A stretch of DNA of 64,000 nt from Microbulbifer thermotolerans (GTDB taxonomy: Bacteria; Pseudomonadota; Gammaproteobacteria; Pseudomonadales; Cellvibrionaceae). Shown here one piece after another: positions 53,075-62,860 of this stretch (position 1 is the stretch's first letter; each line of letters starts with the position of its first letter). The stretch is from contig NZ_FOKT01000004.1 in NCBI RefSeq assembly GCF_900112305.1, positions 124,001 through 188,000 on the forward strand. The letters run 5' to 3'. The notes under the pieces were generated by a model, which worked only from the letters and a program-made list of their open reading frames with translations, ran no database searches and was not told the DNA's origin. The translations under genes and the position numbers were made by a program.

Positions 53075-53596
53075 ATGTCAGAGAGCATTCACAACAAACT
53101 CAAGCGCGTGCGCAAGCCGCGCGTTCACATTACTTATGACGTTGAGACCAATGGCGCTGAAGTCAAGAAGGAATTGCCTTTCGTTGTGGGAGTAATGGGT
53201 GACTACTCCGGTGACAATGCAGAGAATCGCAAGGCACTAAAAGAGCGCAAGTTTGTACAAATAGACCGTGACAACTTCAATGACGTCATGGCCAAGGTCA
53301 ACCCCAAGTTGAATCTGCAAGTGGAAAATACGCTCGCCGGCGATGGCAGTAAGCTGGGAGTTGATCTGGATTTCAAAAACATGGATGACTTCTCCCCGGA
53401 GCAAATTGTCGAACAAGTTGAGCCGTTGAAGCAGTTGCTCGAAGCGCGCAGCAAGCTGCGGGATCTGTTGAGCAAAGCGGATCGTTCTGAGGAATTGGAA
53501 AAGGTTCTCGAAGATATTCTGAAGAATACTGAAAATGTCAGTGCTATCTCTGAACAGCTGGGCCTGGGCGAGAATAAAGGAGAGGAATCAGAATGA
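53075..53596 (+). CDS. tssB: TssB, T6SS contractile sheath small subunit
   Basis: 173 residues with AAGGAGACC upstream. [20 protein letters not shown] and [11 protein letters not shown] mark the sheath domain; [14 protein letters not shown] and the helical C-terminus ([21 protein letters not shown]) are standard. It pairs with TssC into the contractile sheath. The stop overlaps the tssC ATG (ATGA, 53593-53596), fitting tight stoichiometric coupling. Confidence 0.97.
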   Translation: MSESIHNKLKRVRKPRVHITYDVETNGAEVKKELPFVVGVMGDYSGDNAENRKALKERKFVQIDRDNFNDVMAKVNPKLNLQVENTLAGDGSKLGVDLDFKNMDDFSPEQIVEQVEPLKQLLEARSKLRDLLSKADRSEELEKVLEDILKNTENVSAISEQLGLGENKGEESE

Positions 53597-55080
53597 GCAC
53601 CGAAGTAGAAAATGTCGCAGAAAGTGCAACGGAAGAGCAGTCGGCCAGCCTGCTGGAGCAGGCTATTGCTGCGACTAAACAGACCGAGCCGGAAGAAGCA
53701 CAGGACCTGATCGCCAATCTTACCGAGCAGGTTCTGAAAGGTACGGTTACTTGGGATCGCAATCTGACTCAGACGATCAAAAAGGCGGTGCAAGCGATCG
53801 ACCAAGCAATGTCAAAGCAGCTTGCGGCGATACTGCACGATGAGAAATTTCAAAAGCTCGAGGGCTCCTGGCGCGGTCTGCACCATTTGGTGATGAACAG
53901 CGAGACGGGTGCGACCTTGAAGATTCGCATGCTCAACTTGACCAAGCGCGAATTGTTCCGGGACCTCGATAAAGCCGTTGAGTTCGACCAGAGCCAGACT
54001 TTCAAAAAGATCTACGAAGAAGAGTTTGGTACAGCTGGTGGTGAACCGTATGGCTGTATGATTGGCGATTTCGAGTTCACCAGCCATCCCGAGGACATAG
54101 AGCTGTTGAGCAAGATGTCCAACGTGGCCGCTGCTGGATTCTGTCCCTTTATCTCCGCCGCAGGTGCGGGCATGTTTGGCTTCAAAGACTTTACCGAACT
54201 GTCCAAACCCCGCGATCTGGGCGCGATATTCGAATCTGGTGAATACATCAAGTGGCGCAGCTTCCGCGATAGCGAGGATTCCCGCTTTGTGACTCTGGTA
54301 ATGCCTCGCACGCTGGCGCGCACTCCGTATGGCGCCAATACCAAGCCGATAGAGTCGTTCGACTTTGAAGAATTCGAAGTGGATGAGTCCGGCATTTCGC
54401 GCCCGGCCGAGCACGACCAGTATTGTTGGATGAACGCCGCTTATGTAATGGGGACTACCCTGACGAAAGCGTTTGCGGAGAATTCCTGGTGTACCGCGAT
54501 TCGTGGTGCTGAAGGTGGTGGCAAGGTAGAGGGACTGCCGACTCATATCTTTAAGAGCGACGATGGGGATATGGATCAGAAGTGCCCGACTGAGATCGGT
54601 ATCACCGACCGCCGCGAAGCAGAGCTGAGCGCTCAAGGTTTCCTGCCTCTGTGCCACTATAAGAATACCGACTACTCAGTATTCTTTGGCTCTCAGAGCA
54701 CCCAGAAACCGAAGACTTACGATGACCCGGATGCGACCGCAAACGCTGCTATTTCAGCGCGCTTGCCCTATCTGATGGCCACTTCGCGCATTGCACATTA
54801 CTTGAAGGTAATGGCACGCGACAAAGTCGGCTCCTTTATGGAGGCGAGCGACTGTGAGCGCTGGTTGAATAAGTGGATTTCCCAGTATACCAACTCTAAT
54901 CCCGATGCGAGCGCGGAGATGAAAGCCAAGTATCCTTTGGCAGAAGCGCGTGTCGAGGTGAAGGAGATCCCCGGCCAGCCCGGTTGCTACAGTGCGGTGG
55001 CCTATCTGAAGCCATGGCTGCAAATGGAAGAGCTGACGACTTCCATGCGCATGGTTGCCAATATCCCCTCCGCGGGATAA
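53593..55080 (+). CDS. tssC: TssC, T6SS contractile sheath large subunit
   Basis: 495 residues. [17 protein letters not shown] near 89, [34 protein letters not shown], the C-terminal ARxAHYLKV-type [16 protein letters not shown] and a complete C-terminal domain ending in [18 protein letters not shown] identify the regular sheath subunit. The C-terminal strands interlock neighbouring protomers and the helical part is contacted by ClpV after contraction. Directly coupled to tssB; a GC-rich hairpin follows. Confidence 0.97.
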   Translation: MSTEVENVAESATEEQSASLLEQAIAATKQTEPEEAQDLIANLTEQVLKGTVTWDRNLTQTIKKAVQAIDQAMSKQLAAILHDEKFQKLEGSWRGLHHLVMNSETGATLKIRMLNLTKRELFRDLDKAVEFDQSQTFKKIYEEEFGTAGGEPYGCMIGDFEFTSHPEDIELLSKMSNVAAAGFCPFISAAGAGMFGFKDFTELSKPRDLGAIFESGEYIKWRSFRDSEDSRFVTLVMPRTLARTPYGANTKPIESFDFEEFEVDESGISRPAEHDQYCWMNAAYVMGTTLTKAFAENSWCTAIRGAEGGGKVEGLPTHIFKSDDGDMDQKCPTEIGITDRREAELSAQGFLPLCHYKNTDYSVFFGSQSTQKPKTYDDPDATANAAISARLPYLMATSRIAHYLKVMARDKVGSFMEASDCERWLNKWISQYTNSNPDASAEMKAKYPLAEARVEVKEIPGQPGCYSAVAYLKPWLQMEELTTSMRMVANIPSAG

Positions 55081-55086
55081 ACCAGG

Positions 55087-55107
55087 GGCCCGCCAGTCTG
55101 GCGGGCC
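55087..55107 (+). terminator. GC-rich hairpin between tssC and the second tssC gene
   Basis: GGCCCGCCA (55087-55095) and TGGCGGGCC (55099-55107) form a perfect 9-bp stem with a 3-nt loop, 7 nt after the tssC stop, followed only by a broken T stretch (TTCATTCTT). A partial terminator or an mRNA-stabilising 3' hairpin would raise TssB/TssC expression relative to the downstream baseplate genes. Confidence 0.55.
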
Positions 55108-55219
55108 GCTTCATTCTTGGCCTCCGGCGCTCAATTGCGCCTAACAAGCTGCACAGCGTGACCTATTCCCAGGGGTACGCGATATGTCCTTTCTTATTGA
55201 TTTATAGGAGTTCGTTTCC

Positions 55220-56731
55220 GTGCCCGCTGAACTGCCTGCACAAAATCCCGGTGATGATGGCCCACTGCTATCTCCACAGCTTATGGGTTCTGGGTGCAGT
55301 TCTTTGCGCAAGTTTCTCAATGAGCCTGATGATCTTTTTGCCTTCGAATATTGGCTCACGGAGATCTGCCCCTGCGTGCACCGAGAGAAATTCACTGTAC
55401 GTCAGTGGCTTAACCGCCTAGTAGCGGAATTGGACGAAGTAATTTGCGAGCAGATTAACGCTATATTGCACCACCCCAGATTTCAGCGCCTGGAAGCAAG
55501 CTGGCGGGGGTTGTCGATGTTGGTGCACAGTGCGCCGCATTCGGACAATATTAAAATCAGACTGTTGGATGTCAGTTGGCGGGATCTGAGCAAAGATATG
55601 GAAAGAGCGCCAGACTTCGATCAGTCTGGTCTTTTCCATCTTGTGTATAACGAGGAATTCGGTACGCCTGGTGGCGAGCCCTTCGGGTTACTGCTCGGAG
55701 ACTACTATATTTCCCACAGGCCTTTTGAAGGTCATCCCTACGATGATGTATTCACCTTGCAAGGCATAGCCCACACGGCTGCGGCTGCCTTCGCTCCTTT
55801 TGTCTGCGGCGTGACACCGCAGTTATTTGGTGCGGATCATTTCGATGATCTGGCGAGGCCGATCGATTTCGCGGAAGTGTTCCGACAAAAGCAGTACATC
55901 CGTTGGAATGGGTTGCGGGATTTGGAAGACAGCCGTTTCTTGGCCGCGACTTTGCCCCAGATATTGATGCGCGAACCTTACAACACTGAATTTTCCAACT
56001 ACCGCGGGCTGCGTTTTGCAGAGCAGGTCTCTGATGCCCACAACAGAAACTATCTGTGGGGAAATGCATGCTTTGCCTTGGGGGCGGTATTGATCCGGGA
56101 ATTCAGTGAGGTCGGTTGGTTCTCTCATATCCGCGGTGTGGCCAGAGATAGCTACGGTGGCGGGTTGGTTACCCAATTGCCTGCTTTGCAATACAGGCCA
56201 GATAGCAAAGCCGGCATGGTGAAAATGACAACCTCTATATTGGTAACCGATTTCGCTGAGCGGGATCTTAGCGAGCTGGGGTTTACCTGCCTCTGCCATT
56301 GTTATGATACCCCCTACAGCGCGTTCAACAGCGTGCCGTCATTGCAGCGTCCAAAGCAATACACCACCAAGGCCGCAACGGCGAATGCTCGCATTAGCTC
56401 CATGTTACAGCAGATTCTTTGCGCATCCCGTTTCGCTCACTACATAAAAGTTATGATTCGGGACAAAGTAGGGGCGTATATGAATGCGGCCGACTGCGAG
56501 CGCCAGCTGCAGAAGTGGTTGGATCGATATACCACCGGGCGCGATGACCTGTCCTGGGAAATGTTGGCTCGGTATCCTCTGCGCGAAGCCCGGGTGCGCG
56601 TAATGGATGAGCCTGGCAAGGTGGGTAGCTACCAGAGTGTCATTCACCTGAAAAGCCACTACACAGTGGATCATTTGGTGTCAGAATTGAAGCTGACTAC
56701 AGCGCTGGCACAGATAGGGACATTGCAATAA
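55220..56731 (+). CDS. Second TssC-family sheath protein
   Basis: 503 residues, GTG start 9 nt after AGGAG. It follows TssC throughout: FQRLEASWRGLSMLVHSA near 92, EEFGTPGGEPFGLLLGDYYI, ARPIDFAEVFRQKQYIRWNGLRDLEDSRFL, and the full C-terminal domain with SRFAHYIKVMIRDKVGAYM. Unlike the upstream fusion paralogue it keeps the whole C-terminus. There is no second tssB beside it. A minor sheath subunit, baseplate-proximal ring or alternative partner of TssB is possible. 3 nt separate it from tssE. Usual hcp position is empty here. Confidence 0.9.
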   Translation: MPAELPAQNPGDDGPLLSPQLMGSGCSSLRKFLNEPDDLFAFEYWLTEICPCVHREKFTVRQWLNRLVAELDEVICEQINAILHHPRFQRLEASWRGLSMLVHSAPHSDNIKIRLLDVSWRDLSKDMERAPDFDQSGLFHLVYNEEFGTPGGEPFGLLLGDYYISHRPFEGHPYDDVFTLQGIAHTAAAAFAPFVCGVTPQLFGADHFDDLARPIDFAEVFRQKQYIRWNGLRDLEDSRFLAATLPQILMREPYNTEFSNYRGLRFAEQVSDAHNRNYLWGNACFALGAVLIREFSEVGWFSHIRGVARDSYGGGLVTQLPALQYRPDSKAGMVKMTTSILVTDFAERDLSELGFTCLCHCYDTPYSAFNSVPSLQRPKQYTTKAATANARISSMLQQILCASRFAHYIKVMIRDKVGAYMNAADCERQLQKWLDRYTTGRDDLSWEMLARYPLREARVRVMDEPGKVGSYQSVIHLKSHYTVDHLVSELKLTTALAQIGTLQ

Positions 56732-56734
56732 AAA

Positions 56735-57208
56735 ATGGTCAGAGAAAAGCGCTTGCTAGCGCCGGTACTGGACCGGCTACTAGAGTCGTCTCGCAATATG
56801 GATCTTCACCAGCCACATCAAATTCTGAAACAGCTACGTGAGGGTGTCCGGCGCGACCTCGAACATTTATTTAACACACGCTACTGTTGTGTCTCCCCAC
56901 CTGAGACACATGTGCACCTGCAGTCCTCCAATATGAATTACGGATTGCCAGATTTGTCCACGGTCAATCTGTCCTCACTGGAGAGCCGCAAACGTTTTTG
57001 CCGCGATATTGAGCGCACCATATTGGAATTTGAACCGCGTATCCGTTCCGTGAAAGTCACGACCCAAGACAAAATCGATGTGGAAGATCCAAGTATCCGC
57101 TTTCGCGTAGAAGCGGTATTGCATGTGAATCCCGCATCGGAAGTCATTGTATTTGACTCAGCCCTAAATCCGGTGACTCAGACGGTCGATGTGTCGGAGA
57201 TACTGTGA
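56735..57208 (+). CDS. tssE: TssE, T6SS baseplate protein (gp25-like)
   Basis: 157 residues. The gp25/lysozyme-like baseplate domain (about 25-145) contains ILKQLREGVRRDLEHLFNTR, MNYGLPDLSTVNLSSLESR and the EPRIRSVKV segment. It templates the first sheath ring on the TssFG wedge. The stop overlaps the tssF start (TGATG), so translation is coupled. Confidence 0.94.
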   Translation: MVREKRLLAPVLDRLLESSRNMDLHQPHQILKQLREGVRRDLEHLFNTRYCCVSPPETHVHLQSSNMNYGLPDLSTVNLSSLESRKRFCRDIERTILEFEPRIRSVKVTTQDKIDVEDPSIRFRVEAVLHVNPASEVIVFDSALNPVTQTVDVSEIL

Positions 57209-59037
57209 TGAGTGAAAAATTGATTGATTTGTACGAGCGTGAGTTGGCGTTTGTGCAACAAACCGCAGCGGAATTTGCACGCATGCACCCGGCTGCGGCC
57301 TCGCGCCTGCAACTAGATACAGATACGGTAGACGATCCATTGGTGGGCCGGCTGATGTCGGGCTTCGCCTATTTGAATGCGCGAGTGCAACAGAAGCTCA
57401 GCGATGACTTCCCAGAACTCACCGATGCAATGCTGGAGACGCTCTATCCGCATTACCTGAGACCAATACCATCTTGTGCGGTAGTACAGTTCGAGCCCGA
57501 GTCGGATCTGGATGCGATAGTGCGCGTAGACGCTAATACCTTGCTGGAAACGGAAAGTTTTCAGGGACAGACATGTAGATTTACCAGTCGTTATCCAGTG
57601 GATATATGTCCCTTTCAGGCCGTGAGTGCCAGCCTCATGCCCCGCCCTTTCATTGCGCCGGGATGTAACGAAATTCAGAGCGCTAACGCGGTATTGAAGC
57701 TTTCACTGAAAACCCAAAGCCCCGATCTGAATTTCTCCGAAATCAAGCCGGGCCATTTGCGATTTTTTCTGCGCGGCCAGCCGAGTCATGTCTACGCTCT
57801 TTACGACTTACTGTTAAGCAAATGTGTTAAGTTGGTCGTTGCCAATGGAGAAGCGGACCCGCACCCAACCTATCTTGAGCCGGATTCATTGCAACCCGTA
57901 GGGCTTGATCCCGACCAGGGGCTGCTTCCTTATCCGGATACAGCATTCATAGGCTATCGGTTGCTGACCGAATACTTCGCATTTCCGGAAAAGTTCCATT
58001 TCATTGATATTAATGGCCTTGAGCATGCACTGAATGACAGCTACGGAGACTCTTTAAATCTATATTTCTATTTGTCGGAAAATCACGACGAACTGGAAAA
58101 GCAACTGACCCCAGGCATGTTTGTTCTAGGATGCACGCCTGTAGTCAACCTGTTTCCGCAGACCGCCGACCCAATTCCACTTACTCATGCGCAATACAAC
58201 TACCATGTGGTTCCCGACGCACGGCGTAGTGATGGACTGGAAATTTATTCCATCGACTCTGTGACGGCGACCGATGGCAGTGGAAAAAGCACAAGCTATC
58301 GTCCTTTTTACGGTATTCAGCACAGCCAACACCACGCTCGACAGACCGCTTTTTGGTTTAGCCGGCGACGGGAGGTTATTGAAGGGGAGCACCGAAACGA
58401 ACAGGCGTCGGAAGTGGATATCTGTTTGGTCGACCTTGAATTTAACCCCCATAAAATCAGCGATCAAACTCTCGATATACAGCTGACCTGTTGTAACAGG
58501 AACCTACCCAAAAAACTGCCCAGTGGAAACGCGCAGCCCTATCTAGAGATAGTAGATGGCGACGCTCCGGCGCGCCGAATAAGTTGTGTTGTCTCACCCA
58601 CGGCAACTCTACGCCCGCCCAGACGTGAGCGTGGCTACTGGCGTTTAATTTCACACCTCAACCTGAATCACCTATCGCTGTCAGCGAATGGCGGTTGCGA
58701 AGCGCTCAAGGAGATTTTCCGTCTCTACGACTTCCGTGATTCCGCTAGCACACGCAACTTAATCGAGTCTCTGCAAAAAGTGAGCACGCGACCGATTACC
58801 GCGCCCATACAGATAGACCACAGTGTAGTCTTGTGCCGAGGTACGGAAGTCAAGATCGAACTTGACCCGATGATGCTGACCGGTACCAGCCCGCTTCTGT
58901 TCGCCAGTGTGATCGAACGCTTTCTGGGTTTGTACTGTTCACTAAATTCCTTTACACGACTGATTGCCACTATCAGTGGTAGAGACGGAGAACTTAAACG
59001 ATGGCCGCCTCGAGCCGGAGACAAAGCCTTACTGTAA
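57208..59037 (+). CDS. tssF: TssF, T6SS baseplate wedge protein
   Basis: 609 residues from the ATG at 57208; a GTG one codon upstream is also in frame. N-terminal LIDLYERELAFVQQTAAEFARMHPAAASRL and the FAYLNARVQQKLSDDFPELTDAMLETLYPHYLRPIPS segment are the family hallmarks. Two TssF copies and one TssG form each wedge. Overlaps tssG by 37 nt. Confidence 0.96.
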   Translation: MSEKLIDLYERELAFVQQTAAEFARMHPAAASRLQLDTDTVDDPLVGRLMSGFAYLNARVQQKLSDDFPELTDAMLETLYPHYLRPIPSCAVVQFEPESDLDAIVRVDANTLLETESFQGQTCRFTSRYPVDICPFQAVSASLMPRPFIAPGCNEIQSANAVLKLSLKTQSPDLNFSEIKPGHLRFFLRGQPSHVYALYDLLLSKCVKLVVANGEADPHPTYLEPDSLQPVGLDPDQGLLPYPDTAFIGYRLLTEYFAFPEKFHFIDINGLEHALNDSYGDSLNLYFYLSENHDELEKQLTPGMFVLGCTPVVNLFPQTADPIPLTHAQYNYHVVPDARRSDGLEIYSIDSVTATDGSGKSTSYRPFYGIQHSQHHARQTAFWFSRRREVIEGEHRNEQASEVDICLVDLEFNPHKISDQTLDIQLTCCNRNLPKKLPSGNAQPYLEIVDGDAPARRISCVVSPTATLRPPRRERGYWRLISHLNLNHLSLSANGGCEALKEIFRLYDFRDSASTRNLIESLQKVSTRPITAPIQIDHSVVLCRGTEVKIELDPMMLTGTSPLLFASVIERFLGLYCSLNSFTRLIATISGRDGELKRWPPRAGDKALL

Positions 59038-60116
59038 TCGAGCGCCTGGTTAGTGAGCCTTACCGCTTTGATTTTTTTCAGGCGGTACGTTTACTCGAAC
59101 GCGCGACAGCAATGGCTGGTGACGACTGCGCCAGAGAGATAGTCGCCGGATCTGCGCCACCGTCGCGGGAGTTGATACGCTTCCGCGCCCATTCAGGTCT
59201 TTCGTTCAATGGTGCCGACATACTGTCTCTAGAGCAGCGAAAAGTACCGGAGGACGGGCTGACCCAGTGGAACATGGATGTGGGCTTCACTGGTCTAGCT
59301 GGTAGTCAGGGGGTAATGCCCTATTACCTCACGGAATTGGTGCTGAAAGAGCTGAGGGAAAAGAACACCGCGTTGCGGGATTTTCTCGATATTTTCAATC
59401 ACCGTCATATTTCGCTTTTTTACCAGGCGTGGCATAAGTACCAGCTTCCTGTGAACTATGAACGGCACCACCTACGCAAGGCCCGGGAGCCGGATCTCTT
59501 CAGTCACGCACTCGCTTCTTTGGCCGGAATGGGAACTGGCGAAATGCGCTATCGCATGCCGCTGCCAGATGAAGCGTTGTACGGTATGGCAGGTCACCTG
59601 AGTAGACAGCAGTGTTCTGCTGCGGCTTTGGTGGGCATGATTCGCCATTACTTTGGATTGAAAGTCAGTATCGAACAATTTCTCGGGCAGTGGGACGAGC
59701 TACCGGGGGATGTGCTCTGTCGTTTTCCTGGTCCAGAAAACCCACAAGGAATTAATAATTGTTTGGGAGTCAATGCGATACTGGGTACATGTTGCTTTCA
59801 GGCACAAAATAAGTTTCGTGTCGTGGTTGAACCGATGGCTTATGACCAGTTTATGACGTTGTCCCCGGGCTCGGAAAAACTGGAGTCACTCAAGTCATTT
59901 ATCCAGTTTGCTGTAGGTGTGGAGATGGACTTTGAAATCTCTGTAACTTTATTTATGCGCCAAGTAGGACCGGTACAACTGGCAAATGATTCCCAATACC
60001 AGCCGCTGCTGGGTTGGAACACCCATATGGCCAATGAAGACTTGGACGACCGTCGCGTGGAGATCACGTTGAGCGCTGATCGAGTGTCTCCAGACGAAGC
60101 CTTACCCATGGCCTGA
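59001..60116 (+). CDS. tssG: TssG, T6SS baseplate wedge protein
   Basis: 371 residues starting inside the tssF 3' end. Hallmarks: YRFDFFQAVRLLER near 20, FNGADI, VGFTGLAGSQGVMPYYLTELVL near 94, LRDFLDIFNHRHISLFYQAWHKY near 130. The C-terminal part lacks the longest extension seen in some members but length is in range. It binds TssF and TssK in the wedge. tssH follows after 34 nt. Confidence 0.95.
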   Translation: MAASSRRQSLTVIERLVSEPYRFDFFQAVRLLERATAMAGDDCAREIVAGSAPPSRELIRFRAHSGLSFNGADILSLEQRKVPEDGLTQWNMDVGFTGLAGSQGVMPYYLTELVLKELREKNTALRDFLDIFNHRHISLFYQAWHKYQLPVNYERHHLRKAREPDLFSHALASLAGMGTGEMRYRMPLPDEALYGMAGHLSRQQCSAAALVGMIRHYFGLKVSIEQFLGQWDELPGDVLCRFPGPENPQGINNCLGVNAILGTCCFQAQNKFRVVVEPMAYDQFMTLSPGSEKLESLKSFIQFAVGVEMDFEISVTLFMRQVGPVQLANDSQYQPLLGWNTHMANEDLDDRRVEITLSADRVSPDEALPMA

Positions 60117-60150
60117 TGTCAAATCCAAAACCGATAAAAGGAGCTTTGTC

Positions 60151-62811
60151 ATGATTAATATTGATTTGAAGCGGCTGGTAGACACTATGACGCCTCATAT
60201 GCGCGACTCGCTTGAGGGTGCGGCAGGCCTGTGTCTAGCGCAGAGCCAATATAATGTTGAGCTGGAACACTGGTTATTGAAGCTGCTGGATCAATCGGAT
60301 ACAGATCTCTACCACCTGCTTGAGAAGCATGACTGTAACCCCTCGCATCTGGCCAAGCAGCTCGCGACGGCAATTGCTGGCTTCAAGTCCGGCAGTAGTC
60401 GGCCGGCTGCGTTATCACCGACGGTCGTTGAAGCTGCGAAGAACGCATGGATGCTGGCATCCATTGACTGTGGCCACCGTGCTATCAGCTCAGGACACTT
60501 ACTGGCTGCGCTGCTTTTGGACGAGACTTCTCGTCGACAGTTACTGGAATCCTGTCCGGAATTGAAAAACATTGCCCCGGAGTCGATTCGCGAGACTGCC
60601 CGTGCCATGTTCGGACAAAGTGGAGAGTCCCATCATTTAAGTGGTATCTCCAGCAGCGAAGAGGGCGCTGCCGCGGTTGCCGCGGCGGCGAGCAAGGCCC
60701 CGGCACTCGATAAATACACCATCAACCTTACCGAGCGGGCTGAAAAAGGCGAGATTGACCCAGTGCTGGGAAGGGATGAAGAAATACGCCAGTGTATCGA
60801 TATACTCACACGCCGTCGTCAGAACAACCCAATACTGACAGGGGAAGCCGGTGTGGGTAAAACCGCGGTTGTGGAAGGTTTCGCACTGCGTATCGCCAGT
60901 GGAGATGTGCCCGACCCCCTGAAAGGGGTTGCTGTACGGACCCTGGATTTGGGCCTGTTACAAGCTGGTGCAAGTGTTAAAGGTGAGTTTGAAAACCGTC
61001 TGAAATCAGTAATAGAAGAAGTTCGCGCCTCAGCTACCCCGATTATTTTATTTATTGATGAGGCGCATACCATGATCGGCGCAGGAGGGAAGGAAGGGCA
61101 GGGAGATGCTGCCAACCTGCTCAAACCGGCGTTGGCGCGCGGTGAATTGCGTACTATTGCGGCCACTACCTGGGCTGAGTATAAAAAATATTTTGAACGC
61201 GATCCCGCGCTGACCCGCCGCTTCCAGGTGGTAAAAGTTGAAGAGCCCTCAGAAGATAAAGCTATCGACATGATGCGTGGGATAGCGACTACACTGGAAG
61301 CGCATCACAAAGTGCGCATTTTAGATGAAGCAATCGTTGCCTCGGTAAAACTTTCTCACCGATATATCCCTGGCCGCCAACTTCCAGACAAATCCGTCAG
61401 CCTATTGGACACAGCCTGTGCGCGGGTAGCCCTGGGGCAATCGGCGACGCCCGGTGCTATTGAGGACACCAAACGTACTATCGCACGTGCGGAGCACACG
61501 ATAGAAAAATTGAAACGTGAGAATGCCGCTACCGGTGCCCATCAAGAACAGCTGGACAGTTTGGCGCAGGAACGCGCTGAGGCCGAAGAGCGCCTGACAG
61601 CACTGGAAAGCCAGCTTGCGCAGGAAGCGGAACTGATTCAGCAAATTAAAGCGTTGCGCGATGAAATTGATCTGTGTTTTCAGAACCAAACTGAAGAAGA
61701 GCCGGCAGACGAAGCAAAACTGGCTGATTTGAAAGAACAATTGCAATCACTGCATTCCCAGCTGCGTGAGATACAAGGTGAAACACCACTGATGCAGCCA
61801 GCTGTAGATGAGCAGGCCATTGCTGAAGTCGTGGCGAACTGGACCGGCATCCCTGTAGGGAAAATGGTCAGTGATGAAATAGCCACCATACAGACGCTGG
61901 CGGAGCGGCTGAACAAGCGAGTGATAGGGCAGCCACACGCCATTGAGGCGGTCGCTCAGGCAATCCGAACTTCCAGAGCAGGACTTACTGACCCACGCAA
62001 GCCTGTTGGGGTTTTCCTCTTTTGTGGCACCAGTGGTGTGGGTAAGACGGAGACTGCCCTGGCATTGGCGGATGAACTGTTTGGTGGTGAGCAGAGCATC
62101 ACCACCATCAATATGGCCGAGTTCAAAGAGGAGCATAAAGTCTCTATGCTGCTCGGTTCCCCTCCCGGCTATGTTGGCTACGGCGAGGGCGGTGTGCTCA
62201 CCGAAGCGGCGCGCCGCAAGCCCTATTCGGTAATACTGCTCGATGAGATGGAAAAGGCCCATCCAGGTGTTCAGGACATTTTCTACAATCTGTTTGATAA
62301 GGGCACCATCAAAGACGGTGAAGGTCGTGATATCGACTTCAAAAACACCGTTATCATTATGACGTCCAATGCCGGAGAAGATGCCATTCGGGCGATTTTC
62401 AGCCAGGTGGAGGAAAAACCGGAACCGGATGTCCTGCTGGATAATATCCGCCCCTACCTGCTACAAAAATTCAAACCGGCCTTCCTTGGTCGTGCGAATG
62501 TAATTGCCTACTACCCACTGGATGATGAAAACCTCATAGAGATCTGCAAGATCAATATGCGTCGTATTGAAAAGCGTGTGAAGGAGCACTATGGTGCCGA
62601 ATTCAGCTACGACGAAGATGTATTGGTCAATATTGTCGCACGCTGCCAGGAGTCGGACACTGGTGCACGTAATATTGAGGTAATCCTAAACCGGACCTTG
62701 TTGCCATCATTGGCTAGTGAATGCCTGGACAAAATGGCGAAGGGCGAGGAGATCACCACTATTCATGTGGGAGCCACGGAGGAAGGCGATTTCAGCTACC
62801 AGATCAACTGA
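60151..62811 (+). CDS. tssH: TssH (ClpV), T6SS sheath-disassembly AAA+ ATPase
   Basis: 886 residues with AAAGGAG upstream. A Clp-N domain (about 1-150; ALEGAAGLCLAQ-like SLEGAAGLCLAQSQYNVELEHWL) with the ClpV-type TssC-binding start, first AAA domain with Walker A GEAGVGKT (231-238) and Walker B FIDEAHTM, a middle coiled coil (about 440-540), and a second AAA domain with GTSGVGKT (626-633) and LLDEMEKAHP. It unfolds contracted sheaths by gripping TssC. Last gene of the operon, followed by a terminator-like hairpin. Confidence 0.97.
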   Translation: MINIDLKRLVDTMTPHMRDSLEGAAGLCLAQSQYNVELEHWLLKLLDQSDTDLYHLLEKHDCNPSHLAKQLATAIAGFKSGSSRPAALSPTVVEAAKNAWMLASIDCGHRAISSGHLLAALLLDETSRRQLLESCPELKNIAPESIRETARAMFGQSGESHHLSGISSSEEGAAAVAAAASKAPALDKYTINLTERAEKGEIDPVLGRDEEIRQCIDILTRRRQNNPILTGEAGVGKTAVVEGFALRIASGDVPDPLKGVAVRTLDLGLLQAGASVKGEFENRLKSVIEEVRASATPIILFIDEAHTMIGAGGKEGQGDAANLLKPALARGELRTIAATTWAEYKKYFERDPALTRRFQVVKVEEPSEDKAIDMMRGIATTLEAHHKVRILDEAIVASVKLSHRYIPGRQLPDKSVSLLDTACARVALGQSATPGAIEDTKRTIARAEHTIEKLKRENAATGAHQEQLDSLAQERAEAEERLTALESQLAQEAELIQQIKALRDEIDLCFQNQTEEEPADEAKLADLKEQLQSLHSQLREIQGETPLMQPAVDEQAIAEVVANWTGIPVGKMVSDEIATIQTLAERLNKRVIGQPHAIEAVAQAIRTSRAGLTDPRKPVGVFLFCGTSGVGKTETALALADELFGGEQSITTINMAEFKEEHKVSMLLGSPPGYVGYGEGGVLTEAARRKPYSVILLDEMEKAHPGVQDIFYNLFDKGTIKDGEGRDIDFKNTVIIMTSNAGEDAIRAIFSQVEEKPEPDVLLDNIRPYLLQKFKPAFLGRANVIAYYPLDDENLIEICKINMRRIEKRVKEHYGAEFSYDEDVLVNIVARCQESDTGARNIEVILNRTLLPSLASECLDKMAKGEEITTIHVGATEEGDFSYQIN

Positions 62812-62816
62812 TAGAT

Positions 62817-62848
62817 GGAGGCCCGGTAATATTGCCGGGCCTCCCGTT
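62817..62848 (+). terminator. Terminator-like hairpin after tssH
   Basis: GGAGGCCCGG (62817-62826) pairs with CCGGGCCTCC (62835-62844) around an AT-rich loop that can partly pair itself. Only a short T stretch follows (CCGTTTG). It lies 6 nt after the tssH stop and about 13 nt before the end of the convergent membrane gene, so it probably acts for both strands. Confidence 0.65.
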
Positions 62849-62860
62849 TGCCTGCAGCTG

